In this document: one piece after another, positions 12,301-22,948 of the stretch
Numbering within the stretch: the first letter of the stretch is position 1
How the letters are laid out: each line of letters starts with the position of its first letter
NCBI GenBank assembly: GCA_027924645.1
Contig: BSBN01000187.1
Coordinates: 18,928,001-18,992,000, forward strand
Source: Cunninghamia lanceolata
Lineage: Eukaryota > Streptophyta > Pinopsida > Cupressales > Cupressaceae
Length of the DNA stretch: 64,000 nt
Direction: 5' to 3'
Translations under genes and position numbers: made by a program
Notes under the pieces: generated by a model
Database searches by the model: none
Told to the model about the DNA's origin: nothing
Seen by the model: only the letters and a program-made list of their open reading frames with translations

Positions 12301-14110
12301 TCTATTTCAATCTTAACAATGTCTTTTAAAGCAGGATTCAATCTTCTCTGGGGTTGTCTGACAGATTTGATATCCTCAGTGTATATATGATGGGTACAGA
12401 TCTCAGGAGGGATGCCCTTCATATCTTGGTATTCCCAAACAAACGCTGATGAATGGGAAATCAGAAGTTGGATAAGTTTTTCTTCCTGATTTGCTATTAA
12501 CTGAGTATTGATATTAAGTGTTTTCCCTGGTAAAATCATGACCTGTTTTGTGATTTGATCCATGGATGTAGTTAATCCATACACTAGAGTCATGGTATTG
12601 AGGGGACAAGAATGTGGAAGCAACATGTGGAACGTGGCTAAGTCTCTGTAAAAGGTCTCCCCACAAGGAATGATATTTGCTAAGGTACAATGAGTAGAAG
12701 TGAAAAGTTCTCTCCTAGAATCTTGGGCAAGCTCCATCACATCATCATTGATTAGGATGTGGGTAATGTCTTCTGTTGTATCATAGTAGATTTCTTCTTC
12801 CAACTCACCCAAAATGTTCCTTGATGGTGACCATAGCTACTGAGGCACTATTTTCCATGTTATCTGGGTCATCCACCCATATTCTTCCTGTATAATGTAT
12901 TGATAGTTTAGTTGGAGGATACAAAGATATTTTCTTCAAATCTATCTCATTAGAAATGACCATATCCCTAGTTCGACAATCAATAGATGTTGCTGCTGTA
13001 ACCAGTCATGGTCTTCCTAATATCAATGGATAAGCATTTCTCTGGTTTCTTGGTTCTAATATCAGGAAGTCTATTAGAAATTCCCATGATTCTATCACAA
13101 CTAGAACATCAGTAATTACCCCTTTCGGAATAGCTACTGATTGGTCAGCAATTTGAACGATTGTAGTCATGGATTGGATACCTGTTAGGGGCTAATTTGT
13201 CCATTGTATGAACTGACATCACATTAATCACTGCTCCCAAATCAACCAAAACATTTGAAATTTCTACCCCTGAGATGAAAACAGTTATGACAGGATTTCT
13301 AGGGTCTCCATATTTTGGGAGGAGCATTTCTCCCATCAATAGATCTACTACTTTCCCTTCCACCTAGATTGTAGAAGAAAAGTTTTTCTTCCTACCCTGT
13401 GTTTTGACGCAATGTTGTTTGATGAATTGGTTCAGTTCTGGCACATCTCTAATTACTTGGAGGAGTGGAATTTCAATGTTCAATTGCCTGATTTCTTGTA
13501 AAAGTTCTGATTCGATGGTAGATTGGACTTGTTTTTGTAAGATCTTTTTCTGGGGAACATGTTGTTTGAGTCATTCTGTATGGTGCTAGTTTTTCCATCT
13601 CTAGAGCATCTCCAAAGCTTTTATCAGAAGTGTGTCCAAGAATGTTCTTCGGAGTCAACCTTTTAGAAGGAAATCCAGAGTTATCCAAGGATGATTCTTC
13701 AGTACTTTTTCAATAGTAATCTCCTCTAGAAGTTGAGTGGATGAATTTTTAGGTTCCTCATCATTGGTTACTTCAACTATAGTTGGAGGAGATGGTCTTG
13801 GGAATGCTTTCCCAGAACGCAGCTAGAGATTATTTGCATATATAGTGTTAATACCAGCCATGTTTTCTTGTTCTCTTATATAAACAACTGCTCCCTGTTT
13901 ATTTCGTAGATTTGGTATAGGTTGAGCTATTAAGGGTGGTTGGCTAACTGGCTCATTTTGTGACTGACCTTGTGTGTTGGAGGGTCCAGTTAGTATTGCT
14001 TGTTGTTGAGGTTGGAAACGTCTAGGTTGTCCCTGGTATTGTTTATTATATCCTTGTTGAGGACCCCATTGAGGTTGCATGTTTTGTGATCCAAATTGTG
14101 GTGACCATTG
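12301..14110 (-). pseudogene. Gypsy protease and linker, upper copy
   Basis: The protease region at 13,363-13,145 reads GDPRNPVITVFISGVEISN and LVDLGAVINVMS, again with DLG in place of D-S/T-G. The N-terminal RT linker (12,812-12,301) is open for 185 codons, longer than in the lower copy. The Gln-rich spacer QPQWGPQQGYNKQYQGQPRR is at 14,080-13,823. Confidence 0.75.
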
Positions 14111-14272
14111 TTGATTCCCCTAGGGCTGATTTTGCCAATTTCGGTTTTGCCAATGTTGATTTAGCCAATCCTATTGTCCCCAAGGAGGATTATTCTAAGG
14201 CCCATGCCAAGTTGGATTCTATTGATTATTTCCCCAATTAGAAGGACCCTTGTAAGAAGGCTAGTTTGGATA

Positions 14273-15519
14273 CTAATTATAAGGGAAATTTCTAGTGTGT
14301 TTTTGTCCCACATAGTTCAATTCTTCTTCTATGATGGCATTCTTCTTACTTAACCTTTTTAGGGCTGGAAGTTGACTACATTGACTGGTAGGATGTTCCC
14401 TGTCACAGATCTGATAGATCTCTGATTTGTCTAAAGGGCATTCTCTCAATAGATGCTTGTTTCTACACCTAGGACAATACATGGAGAGTGGTTCAGTTGT
14501 TCTATTTTGATCATTTGTTATAGTTTTTGCCTGAATCCCATCCAATGTGGTATTTAGTTAGACCAAAATATCTATTTTTAGATTTACAATCTCTTCCATT
14601 AACTGTCCTATTTCATTCTTCCCTTTGAAGGTTTTGGATGATCTCACTCCATCTTGAGTTCTAGAATAGTTCCTGCAAAGTTCTTCTATAGCAAGTATAT
14701 CCATTTTGTTGATATTTCATTTTCCCATTAGATCTAGTGCATGTTTTGATTCTTTATCCAATCCTTTTATAAACAGGGTTCTGGCCAAAGAGTGATTTAC
14801 TGGGTTGCCATACCTTCTCAAGGTGAAGTTAAACCTGTCCACATAGTCCTCTAAGGTCTCTTCCTCTCCTTGTTTAATTTTGAACAATTCCTCATTTTTA
14901 TTACTAACTCTACAATAATCTTGGTACTTTCCTAAAAACTCTGATCCTAAGAATGGATAGAGTTCTGGGGTAAACGCATCAACCATCTCATTGTAGAATC
15001 TTTCAGGGTTGAAGGGAATAGTTTGAGTTTTTGGTTATCTGATCCGTAATCATAAGTTTGGCATACCACTTTGAATTCAAACAAAAACTAGTCTGAATCC
15101 TCAGAAGAAAGACCTCTAAAATTTGGCAAATGTGCTAGTGAAATATTTTTCATAGGAGCATTGTCTCCAGTAGCCAGAACAATGGGATATGAGAAGGTTC
15201 TTAGAGCCTAATTTTCCTCCTCTTCATGATCATCATGATTATCCTCCATGTCTCGTACTGGTTTTTCTCTCTGAGGTTCTAAGAAATTAGGTTCTATCAA
15301 AGGATCTGCCTGGAACTTTTGTTGTAATTCTTGGATATAATTAGCGAGTGGGAGATTTGGAGGATTTAAGGGATTATTGATTTGAGGTGCAGCTTCCAAC
15401 ATAGGTTCTAGGTTTCTTTCTTCAACAAGATCTTGTGCCACCCCACTGCTTTCTCCTATAGTTTGTTGATGGGGTGTTTGTTTTATGTATCTTCCTTTTG
15501 AATCTCTAGCTCTAACCAT
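14273..15519 (-). pseudogene. Gypsy gag, upper copy
   Basis: The start is preserved here (MVRARDSKGRYIKQTPHQQ at 15,519). The gag core follows at 14,986-14,717 (LEDYVDRFNFTLRRYGNPVN, FIKGLDKESKHALDLMGK), then the zinc-knuckle-like CPRCRNKHLLRECPLDK at 14,545-14,273. Frames break near 15,200 and 14,710. This is the better-preserved gag of the two. Confidence 0.8.
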
Positions 15520-15591
15520 ATAGATCTAACCTAAAACTGTTTAGCTAAGTTTCCCTAATTAACACAATATCCCCGGCAATGGTACCAAAAA

Positions 15592-16700
15592 TGAAAAGGG
15601 TCATTGTACCTTATCATTTAATCATATTTCTTTTGTCAAATCCAGGGTTGTGTCCTTGGCTATCTGCAATTAGGAATCCTATAGTTTCTAGTCTTATCTA
15701 ACTAACTCTAATGACTTCTATTGATTTAAAGGAACTAATCTATCTACTATGAAATGAATTCCAAGAATATTTAGTACAAAACTAAATAGTAAATTACTTA
15801 AAGCAAATCTATAAACTGAAACATGCATCTGTCTATGAAAACAGTAAATATCTTTTAAAGAAAAATCTGAAACAACAAAACAACAGTACTAGCCTTTTGC
15901 CTTGGTGGTGAGAGTGGGCCCTTGCTCCACACCCTTAGGGATGAAGACTAAAGTAAAGAATCAGCACAAGAGAATGATATCACAACTCAATTTAGTCCAA
16001 TTCCATCAGCTTTGTATTTTGCAAAATATTAATATCAAAATGAGATTACAAAAATTAGAAGAAATAATTGCTCCCCTTTTCTGCTTCTTCTGTAAGTATA
16101 TATAAAATTAGTGATTAGATATCACTTATCTTATCTACCAGTTCTTTTATGAGATGACATCCATCTCTTTATTATACTAGTTGTCTAACTATGAAAAATA
16201 ACCATGCAATAAAAATAGATTGAGTGGAAAAGAAGTCCACTCTAAATCTAAGTTTCAGTCTTAATACATTTAGGTAGGGAGGCCCTAAAAATATGGATAT
16301 TAAATCAGTTTTATCAGTAACTCATGCAAAAACTAAAAAGAGATAAAAACTCCCAGCAGTTAACTATAGATTGCCCTTAATCACTCAGGTGATGATTTGA
16401 GTAATATCAGGAGTATCATGATCACCACTGAAAGTGTCTGACCAACAGCTATGCTAAAAATCTGCTCTGCTCTAAAGAGGCACCCGAGATGTATGTCTCT
16501 GTCTGCAGCTCAGGAGATATAATTGTGGCCTTCTTGCTCAACTCTGGAGATGCTCCAGACTTCAATCCAGTTCCTGAGATGCTTTTCCTCTTTATTCCAA
16601 AACTTCTGATGTCATGGTATTCTAATATTGTCTCTGGAGATCATTAGGTCTACCTCCGGAGATGCACAAAATTGCCAACCCGAACTTCTGCACCTGTTGA
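15592..16700 (-). repeat. Gypsy LTR, upper copy (outer end unresolved)
   Basis: Begins TGAAAAGGG next to the PBS-like TGGTACCATTGCCGGGGA and matches 9581-10,574 up to about 16,584. It then continues into LTR sequence absent from the lower copy. The outer boundary could not be placed; it lies somewhere before the Copia-like element at 16,916. Confidence 0.55.
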
Positions 16701-16917
16701 TTCAAAAAGAGATGTTTTTCTGCATATTTCCATCAATTCCATGCACATTAGTCCTTTAATCAGAAATCATGATCTTAAGTAATTCATCTCCTATTAATCA
16801 TTAGTTAGAACAATCTTGCTAGCCCATTTGAGTGCAGCCATCAAGAAGATGGAATCAGAAAGGAGAAAAAGAGAGGTAAAAAGATGTATTTCATGGGTGC
16901 TACCTGGCACTCATCAG

Positions 16918-17339
16918 TGGGTGCTCCTATTGATATTGGAGTTGGTGCTCTTGTTGGTGTTCAAGTTGGTGCTCTTGTTGATATTGGAGTTGGTGCTCCA
17001 TAAGAAGTTAGAGCACTCCTAGATTTTTTGTGTAGCCAGTGAGGCATGTTTTTGATTAAGCTAGTGAGGCATTTTTAGAGTGGTTTTTTATCCCTATGAG
17101 GGTTTTCCACTCATCAAAAATATGTCTTATGGTTTATGTTATTTGTCTCTATATGTGTATACCCTAATGCTTTGTTCTTAAGGTCTTGATCATACTGTTT
17201 ATCATCATACTAGTGCATATATGTTTGACAAATCTTTGAAATCTCTCATTGTCTATCTAATTGGTTAAAATGTGCAAAAAGTGTTAAATTTTATAGACCA
17301 TTGATTCACCCCCCCTCTTAGTGGTCCTGTACTCCAACA
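16918..17339 (+). repeat. 5' LTR of the Copia-like element
   Basis: Starts TGGGTGCTCC and ends ACTCCAACA; the same sequence recurs at 22,540-22,942. It contains a short internal repeat (GTTGGTGCTCTTGTTG and variants). A stretch of about 20 bp (AAGAAGTTAGAGCACTC) is present here and missing from the right LTR. Confidence 0.85.
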
Positions 17340-17341
17340 AG

Positions 17342-17353
17342 TGGTATCAGAGC
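17342..17353 (+). other. Primer binding site, initiator tRNA-Met type
   Basis: TGGTATCAGAGC two bases after the LTR end, the canonical plant Copia primer site complementary to the 3' end of initiator tRNA-Met. Confidence 0.9.
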
Positions 17354-17408
17354 ATAGGCTCCCTATAGAAGTCTAACAGGCTTGGGTAGGTCCTAATAGT
17401 GGAGTACC

Positions 17409-18707
17409 ATGGGAAAGTGTAAAAGAAATAGAGAAAAGAAAGATGTCAAGCAAAAGGTTGTACAACAAACCTCAGTCAAGTCATGTAGTGAGTTGTTGCA
17501 CGAGTCATCCCTAAATATTGATGCAAAGTGTGATAGAAAGAATGATTTTGTTGTTGAAATTGATGACATAGAAGGAGACCTCTTTATGGATGAAAATGGA
17601 CAAGAGTTTGATGAAAATGATTGTGAAGTTGATTTAGAAGGTGAAATCTTGTGTGCCTTAGATCAGATCAAGCAACTTAGAAAGGAGAATCAAAGATTAG
17701 AAGACCAGCTTCAATAAGAAAAAGACTCCAAAGACAAGGTATGTTCAAACTTTGCAAAAGTTTCTTTAGAATTTGAAGAGCCAAGAAATCAAATTGTAGA
17801 CTTAAAGAATCATGTTGATGAATCTGACAAATTGATTATCAGTCTAAAGACTGAAATTGAGGAAGACAAAAGAATAATAGATGTAACAAAATCTAACCTT
17901 GAGGTGAAAGGAATTGAATGTCTGAAATTAGAGGTAGAAATTGTCAATCTGAGAAAAGATTATAGTCTCAAGGTTTTGTCCAAGAAATATCAAGAGTTTG
18001 AAGAAAGCACAAACAAGTTGCATGAAATGTTGGGCAAACAAAAACACTATAAGGACACCATAGGCTTAGGATATGAGGAAGGACAGACCTCTAAAGTCAG
18101 AAATGCTCCTAGGAAGAAGATAGACCTAAATAATCATGTTGTTGCTCCTGAAGAGAAGACAGAAAATAAATGTCTTGATGAAAGAGAAAGAACAAATAGG
18201 CCCTCAAGACCTCCACCTGTCAAACAATACCATTCAATGAGGTACAACTACTCTCAGTTTGACGGTTATTTCTAGTCTTGTCATGCTTATGGTCATAGAG
18301 CTAGAGATCATAGAACTCACTCAAGAAATGGTCTTGGATGGAATAAGGATAAGAGTTCTTGTAGTTTGTCAAATTAGGACTATAACAATGTTTGTTGTAA
18401 CTATAATAAAGTTGGTCATATAGCAAGAACTTGTTGGGTGCATGGAAGATATAATTATGGAAGTCCTTTTGGAATGATGAACAAGTTAAGATGTTTCAAT
18501 TGCAATAACTTTGGACATATATCAAAGTTTTGTAGACCTGGTTTGAAAGAACTTCCAAGGAAAAATAATTGTCTGATCACAAAAGCATCATCTAATGTTG
18601 ATAAGAGTAGAGGAAAGGTAAAATCTATTTGGAGGAGGAAACAAGTGAAAGAGAAGATTGAACCTAATCTTGTGCATGTTGCACAAGAAACATTTATAAC
18701 AACTTAA
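17409..18707 (+). pseudogene. Copia-like gag, interrupted
   Basis: Starts MGKCKRNREKKDVKQKV 56 bp after the primer site. The first frame (17,409-17,714) is acidic and ends in a Leu/Lys/Glu coiled-coil stretch, stopping at a TAA. The second (17,832-18,275) is a long coiled coil with heptad-like leucines, ending in a basic PSRPPPVKQYHSMRYNYSQF stretch. Two zinc knuckles follow: one decayed near 18,390 and CFNCNNFGHISKFC in 18,438-18,707. Several in-frame stops separate the parts. The coiled-coil-plus-CCHC layout is that of Copia gag; no pol frame follows. Confidence 0.7.
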
Positions 18708-21700
18708 AAGATGCAGCATGGATTTAGGGGGAGTGATCCAATGTTTTATCTCTTACCCCCAAGGAGTTTCAAGATGTGATGGAACAAGATTTCAGAAGGA
18801 TAATGATCTTCATTAAGTCATGATGCAGTTTGTCTACTTCATGGACCAAGTGAAACAGTTTCTCAGGGTATCCTCCTCATATTCATTAATGTCAAAGAAG
18901 ATGATACAAAGAGACAATATCTCAGTCATTCTCATTATGGTTGTTTTATTCTTGTTGATGTTTGGAAGGAGTTTATACTTAAAGATCTTTCAAGCTTGAT
19001 TTAAGAAGTTTCATGTAAGGTTTGATGTAGTTGTGACAATGGGTGTGTTGATGCCTTGATCCATGATGTATCTAGGATGTTTTGTGGTCAGCAGTTAAAG
19101 ACAGTCATCATGAGTGATATGTTTCTTGGATATTAGTGTTCCTCACAAGAGAAAACAATTCTCTCCATGTCTAATTACTCAGTTAGGGGATATGATGACA
19201 GTACTTTGTGTTCTTTGTGGTGCTCTTTATGCCATGATAGTATGCAAGTCCTTTATGTATAGTACAGAGTAGGATTATATGTGTAGTGATTATGTGTGAT
19301 GCAAACCTCGGTGATTTGTAGTGACGGAGCAATAATAGAACATTCTGATATGATAGAGATTTGTCATAAGGGACAGTGAGTCTTTAAAAAAAATTGCATG
19401 AATACTACTGATGGAGTAGTAGTTTGGGAATTGATGTTTGATGTATTCTTGGATGATCCTATATTATGAAAATCATGATCATTGTAATAGTGTTTGGGTT
19501 GCTTCACAATGTTGGCAATGCCCATGGTGTTGACAGTCATGTTTGAAAGGTGACATAAAGTCCAATAAAATAGTATATAGAGAAAAGAGAGGACAGATTT
19601 CATACATAAATGGTTTGTGTAGTGCTTCTTGAAGTCAACATTCTACAATGACAAGGACAGTAGTATAATGGTTGCACAATCTTGGTATGACAGTGATGTT
19701 GATTGGTCTATGTAATGGTTATTTGGACAGTGCTAATAATTTTCCATTTGTGCATGACATGGTGAACAGTTGCTTGGACTGTGTTTTTATGACCTTGACT
19801 ATAAATCATGACAATAATTTATGCCATGAAGACCTCTGGACAAAAAAATGCATGATTTTGTAGTTAAGTACAATGGGCATAAAAAAAGATTAAAGATAAC
19901 AGAGTACAGCGAAAGGACTTTTATGAAGGATTGATAATGCACAAATTTGTGAGGAAGATATGATATAAATACAATGCTCCCTCTTGTAGTATGATAGGAG
20001 TAGGTTTTGAAAAGGATGGTGGTAAGTAAAGCAACATGATAGTCATTTAGCACATTCATCTTGTCTTGTTTAAAGTGTACACATGAAAACTTTTATGACA
20101 GTGTATGAGGTAAGAGAACATTTAATATGCAAATTTGAGATGTGTTAGACATGTGTGCCAATTGTAGAAGTATAACTAAAATAGTGACAATAGTTTGAGA
20201 ATGCAAAATAGTGGAGAGTCTTGCAAGGTTTGTTCAAGGAAGAGACAAAGTATTGTAGTTCCAAGATTATTTTCTCTATTGAATATGAAGTATACCATGC
20301 AGGGAAGACTAGGACAATTGTTGCAGACAGTCATTCATTCATGATTAGGAAAAGTAGAGCATACCAGTTAGGGGGAGCTACTTTGTCATTTGATGTCAAA
20401 AAGGGGGAGTAAGAGAGTGAAGTATTTTCGTTTTGCTATCAATGACAAATAGGGAGATTGAAGGAAGTTGTTTGTCATTGATGTCAAAAGGAGTGTAGTT
20501 GTGTTGCCTTCATGAGGTTCGGTGTATTGTCAGAGTGTTATGATGGTGAGATGTTGTTCTAACAGTATTGACAGAGTTGATGTCGTATGTTTTCATTGCA
20601 GACAAATGGTGTACCTCACATGGGATCAGGATGTTAATATGTTATGCCTTTCTCATGATGTTCATGCAATGAGTGCAATGAGTCATGTTTAGTGTTGAGC
20701 CTAGTTCAGGAGTTGATCTCAGTTGGTGTTTGATGTAGTAGGATGATGTGCTTCAATGACAAGGAAGTTTATGGCGAGATGATTTGTCTCGAGGAGATCA
20801 GTTGTAAGCTTTGGTGGAATTGATCTTGTTGCCTACAGACCATACAGTGTTGATGTGCTTCAGACTTCAGAAGAGTTTATGTTTTTGGTGGAGTTGATCT
20901 TGTGAATCTATTTTATGATACACTTGTTTCATAATAAATCTTCTTCATGATTGTGATGTCATTTTTCATCTTTATCTTCATATTGGTTGAACAAGAGATA
21001 AAGGTATAGCGAAAAATGTCTTCATACATATACCAAGGTTTGCATTAGTAGTGTTTGGAAAAAATGTTGTTGAATGGTTGATGACTAACTTAAGTCAGTC
21101 TTGCATACTTTATCTAGCAGAAGATCTTAAGTCTTAGGTCATCATTGTATTGATATGGGCTCAAGAAGTCTTGGAGGAATTGAATTCATAGTTGGAGGGT
21201 TAAATATCATTGATCAAAATACCATTTACATTCATCTAGGGGTTACTCTTATAACTTCAACACATTCTACTATATAGTGTATCCTCTGTGTCATAAATTG
21301 AGTTCTCTTATTAGTAGTGTTTTCCTCCATGGTCAAATTAATTCCTTATGGCATCCAACTCCCAGTTAGGGTTTGTTTATATTTATCATTAAGGTTCTAA
21401 AAACCCTAAAGTATAAAACATAAGGCATAAAGCCTTGCCGGTCGTGCTTTTTATCTTTTTATGCAGTGACTTGATATTTTATTTTAAAATCAACTTAAGT
21501 AAAGTCTTAAGGGTGTTAAGATCATGGAAATACTAGCCCCTCAACCTAGTAAGACTGGCTATCCCTGTGACATCTTAAAAAATGAGCAGGAAGGCTTTAA
21601 TCAAAGGTTATAATTAAAACATACAAGGGCGCGAGCAGAGGATCGAACGATAGACATTCGAACGTGTTTCAAACTTCAACAAACATCTTCTTTTATTTAA

Positions 21701-22539
21701 ATTGACAGTTGGTTTCAAAGAAGTTTTGCTAACTGCCCTATAACAGTTTATATACTAACTCAGATGGCCAGGGAAATATATATAAGGCACTCAAAGATGT
21801 TTTTGTAAGATTGGATTGGTGATTTAGATTCAAAAGAGCAATACCTACACACTGATATGAAGAATGCAAATGTTTTAATGAATGTTAATGTTTTGAATGG
21901 TCAAAAACTTGAAGTATGAATAAGTATGCAGTGATCTTAATCACAGAGGAGAGGGTTTTGAAGCATATGAAATTGAGAGAATAGAAGTGTCATTGTTTTG
22001 CAATGAGTTTTTTTTTAAATGTGCATGTTTGAATGAAAAATGAAGCATTGGAGGTCTGATAAAAAGTCATGAAGGTAGTAAAAAGATGTCAAAATGAGAT
22101 GGTTGTAACATGCAGACAAGTATAAATGTTTGTTTGATCAGATTCAAGGTATGAATTGCAGAGGGAACATGAGTTGTTTTTGATGATTTGGTTAAACAGT
22201 TAATATAAGAGTGATAAGACTTTATGTTATTGAAAGAAACTACATTTGACAGAGATAAAGTGTTCATCCAGAAAGGGTTATTAGTTGAGAAGATTGTGCA
22301 GATGTTTTTTATCTTCCTACATACTTAACTAAGCATGATGACGTGTTGAAGAGAAGGTTTTTGTTTGTAGAGAAGGTCTATCTTTTGATGCAGAAAGCAT
22401 GGAATGTATCCTCAGTAAGATTTCATGTGTGATGAAGAGGGTTAAGTCATTTGGTGTATTGAAGAGAATCAAGGCAATCCCCTAAATTGAGTTTTCTTTC
22501 ATATGTTTACCTTTTTTCCAGTGACGTTGTGTCAGGGAG
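18708..22539. other. Noncoding interior of the Copia-like element
   Basis: About 3.8 kb without a supported coding frame. The only frames are short and lack family motifs. GGGGGAG-type purine tracts occur near 18,727, 20,370 and 20,402, and AGGGAG sits directly before the right LTR as a possible polypurine tract. The sequence around 20,430-20,490 has a repeated TTTGTCATTGATGTCAAAAG-like phrase. Confidence 0.55.
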
Positions 22540-22942
22540 TGGGTGTTCCTGTTGATATTGGAGTTGGTGCTCTTGTTGGTGTTCAAGTTGGTGCTCTTGT
22601 TGATATTGGAGTTGGTGCTCCTAGATATTTTGTGTAGCCAGTGAGGCATGTTTTTTATTAAGCCAGTAAGGCATTTTCATAGTGGTTTTCTATCCCTATG
22701 AGGGTTTTCCACTCAAAAAATATGTGTTATGGTTTATGTTATTTGTCTCTATATGTGTATGCCCTAATGCTTTGTTCTTAAGGTCTTGATCATACTATTT
22801 ATCATCATACTAGTGCATATATGTTTGACAAATATTTGAAGTCTCTCATTGTCTATCCAGTTGGTTAAAAGGTGCAAAAAGTGTTAAATTTTATAGACCA
22901 CTGATTCACCCCCCCCCTCCTCAATGGTCCTGTACTTCAACA
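22540..22942 (+). repeat. 3' LTR of the Copia-like element
   Basis: Begins TGGGTGTTCC after AGGGAG and ends ACTTCAACA. It matches the left LTR closely apart from the 20-bp indel and scattered substitutions. Confidence 0.85.
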
Positions 22943-22948
22943 CTCATC

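Larger units (their letters stand above)
4572..16584. repeat. 6.0-kb tandem duplication inside a gypsy element
   Basis: The segment 4572-10,574 is followed directly by its second copy, 10,575-16,584. Corresponding landmarks are offset by 6003 bp at the integrase end (5103 versus 11,106) and 6011 bp at the LTR end (9891 versus 15,902). The junction at 10,574/10,575 joins LTR to mid-integrase with at most 1-2 bp of shared sequence. The lower copy continues into the rest of integrase and the upper copy continues into the rest of the LTR, which is the arrangement a simple tandem duplication gives. The copies differ at scattered bases and small indels, so the event is not recent. Confidence 0.85.
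16916..22942 (+). mobile_element. Nonautonomous Copia-like LTR element (TR-GAG-like)
   Basis: Two direct LTRs (about 16,918-17,339 and 22,540-22,942) bound a 5.2-kb interior that has a tRNA-Met-type primer site and a gag-like frame, but no recognisable protease, integrase, RT or RNase H. CTCATC occurs just before the left LTR (16,910-16,915) and just after the right LTR (22,943-22,948), consistent with a target duplication; five bp is usual, so the exact LTR edge is uncertain by 1-2 bp. Gag-only elements of this kind depend on enzymes supplied by relatives. Some interior sequence (GGGGGAG tracts and TTTGTCATTGATGTCAAAAG near 20,390-20,490) resembles the 3' end of Copia elements. Confidence 0.75.
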
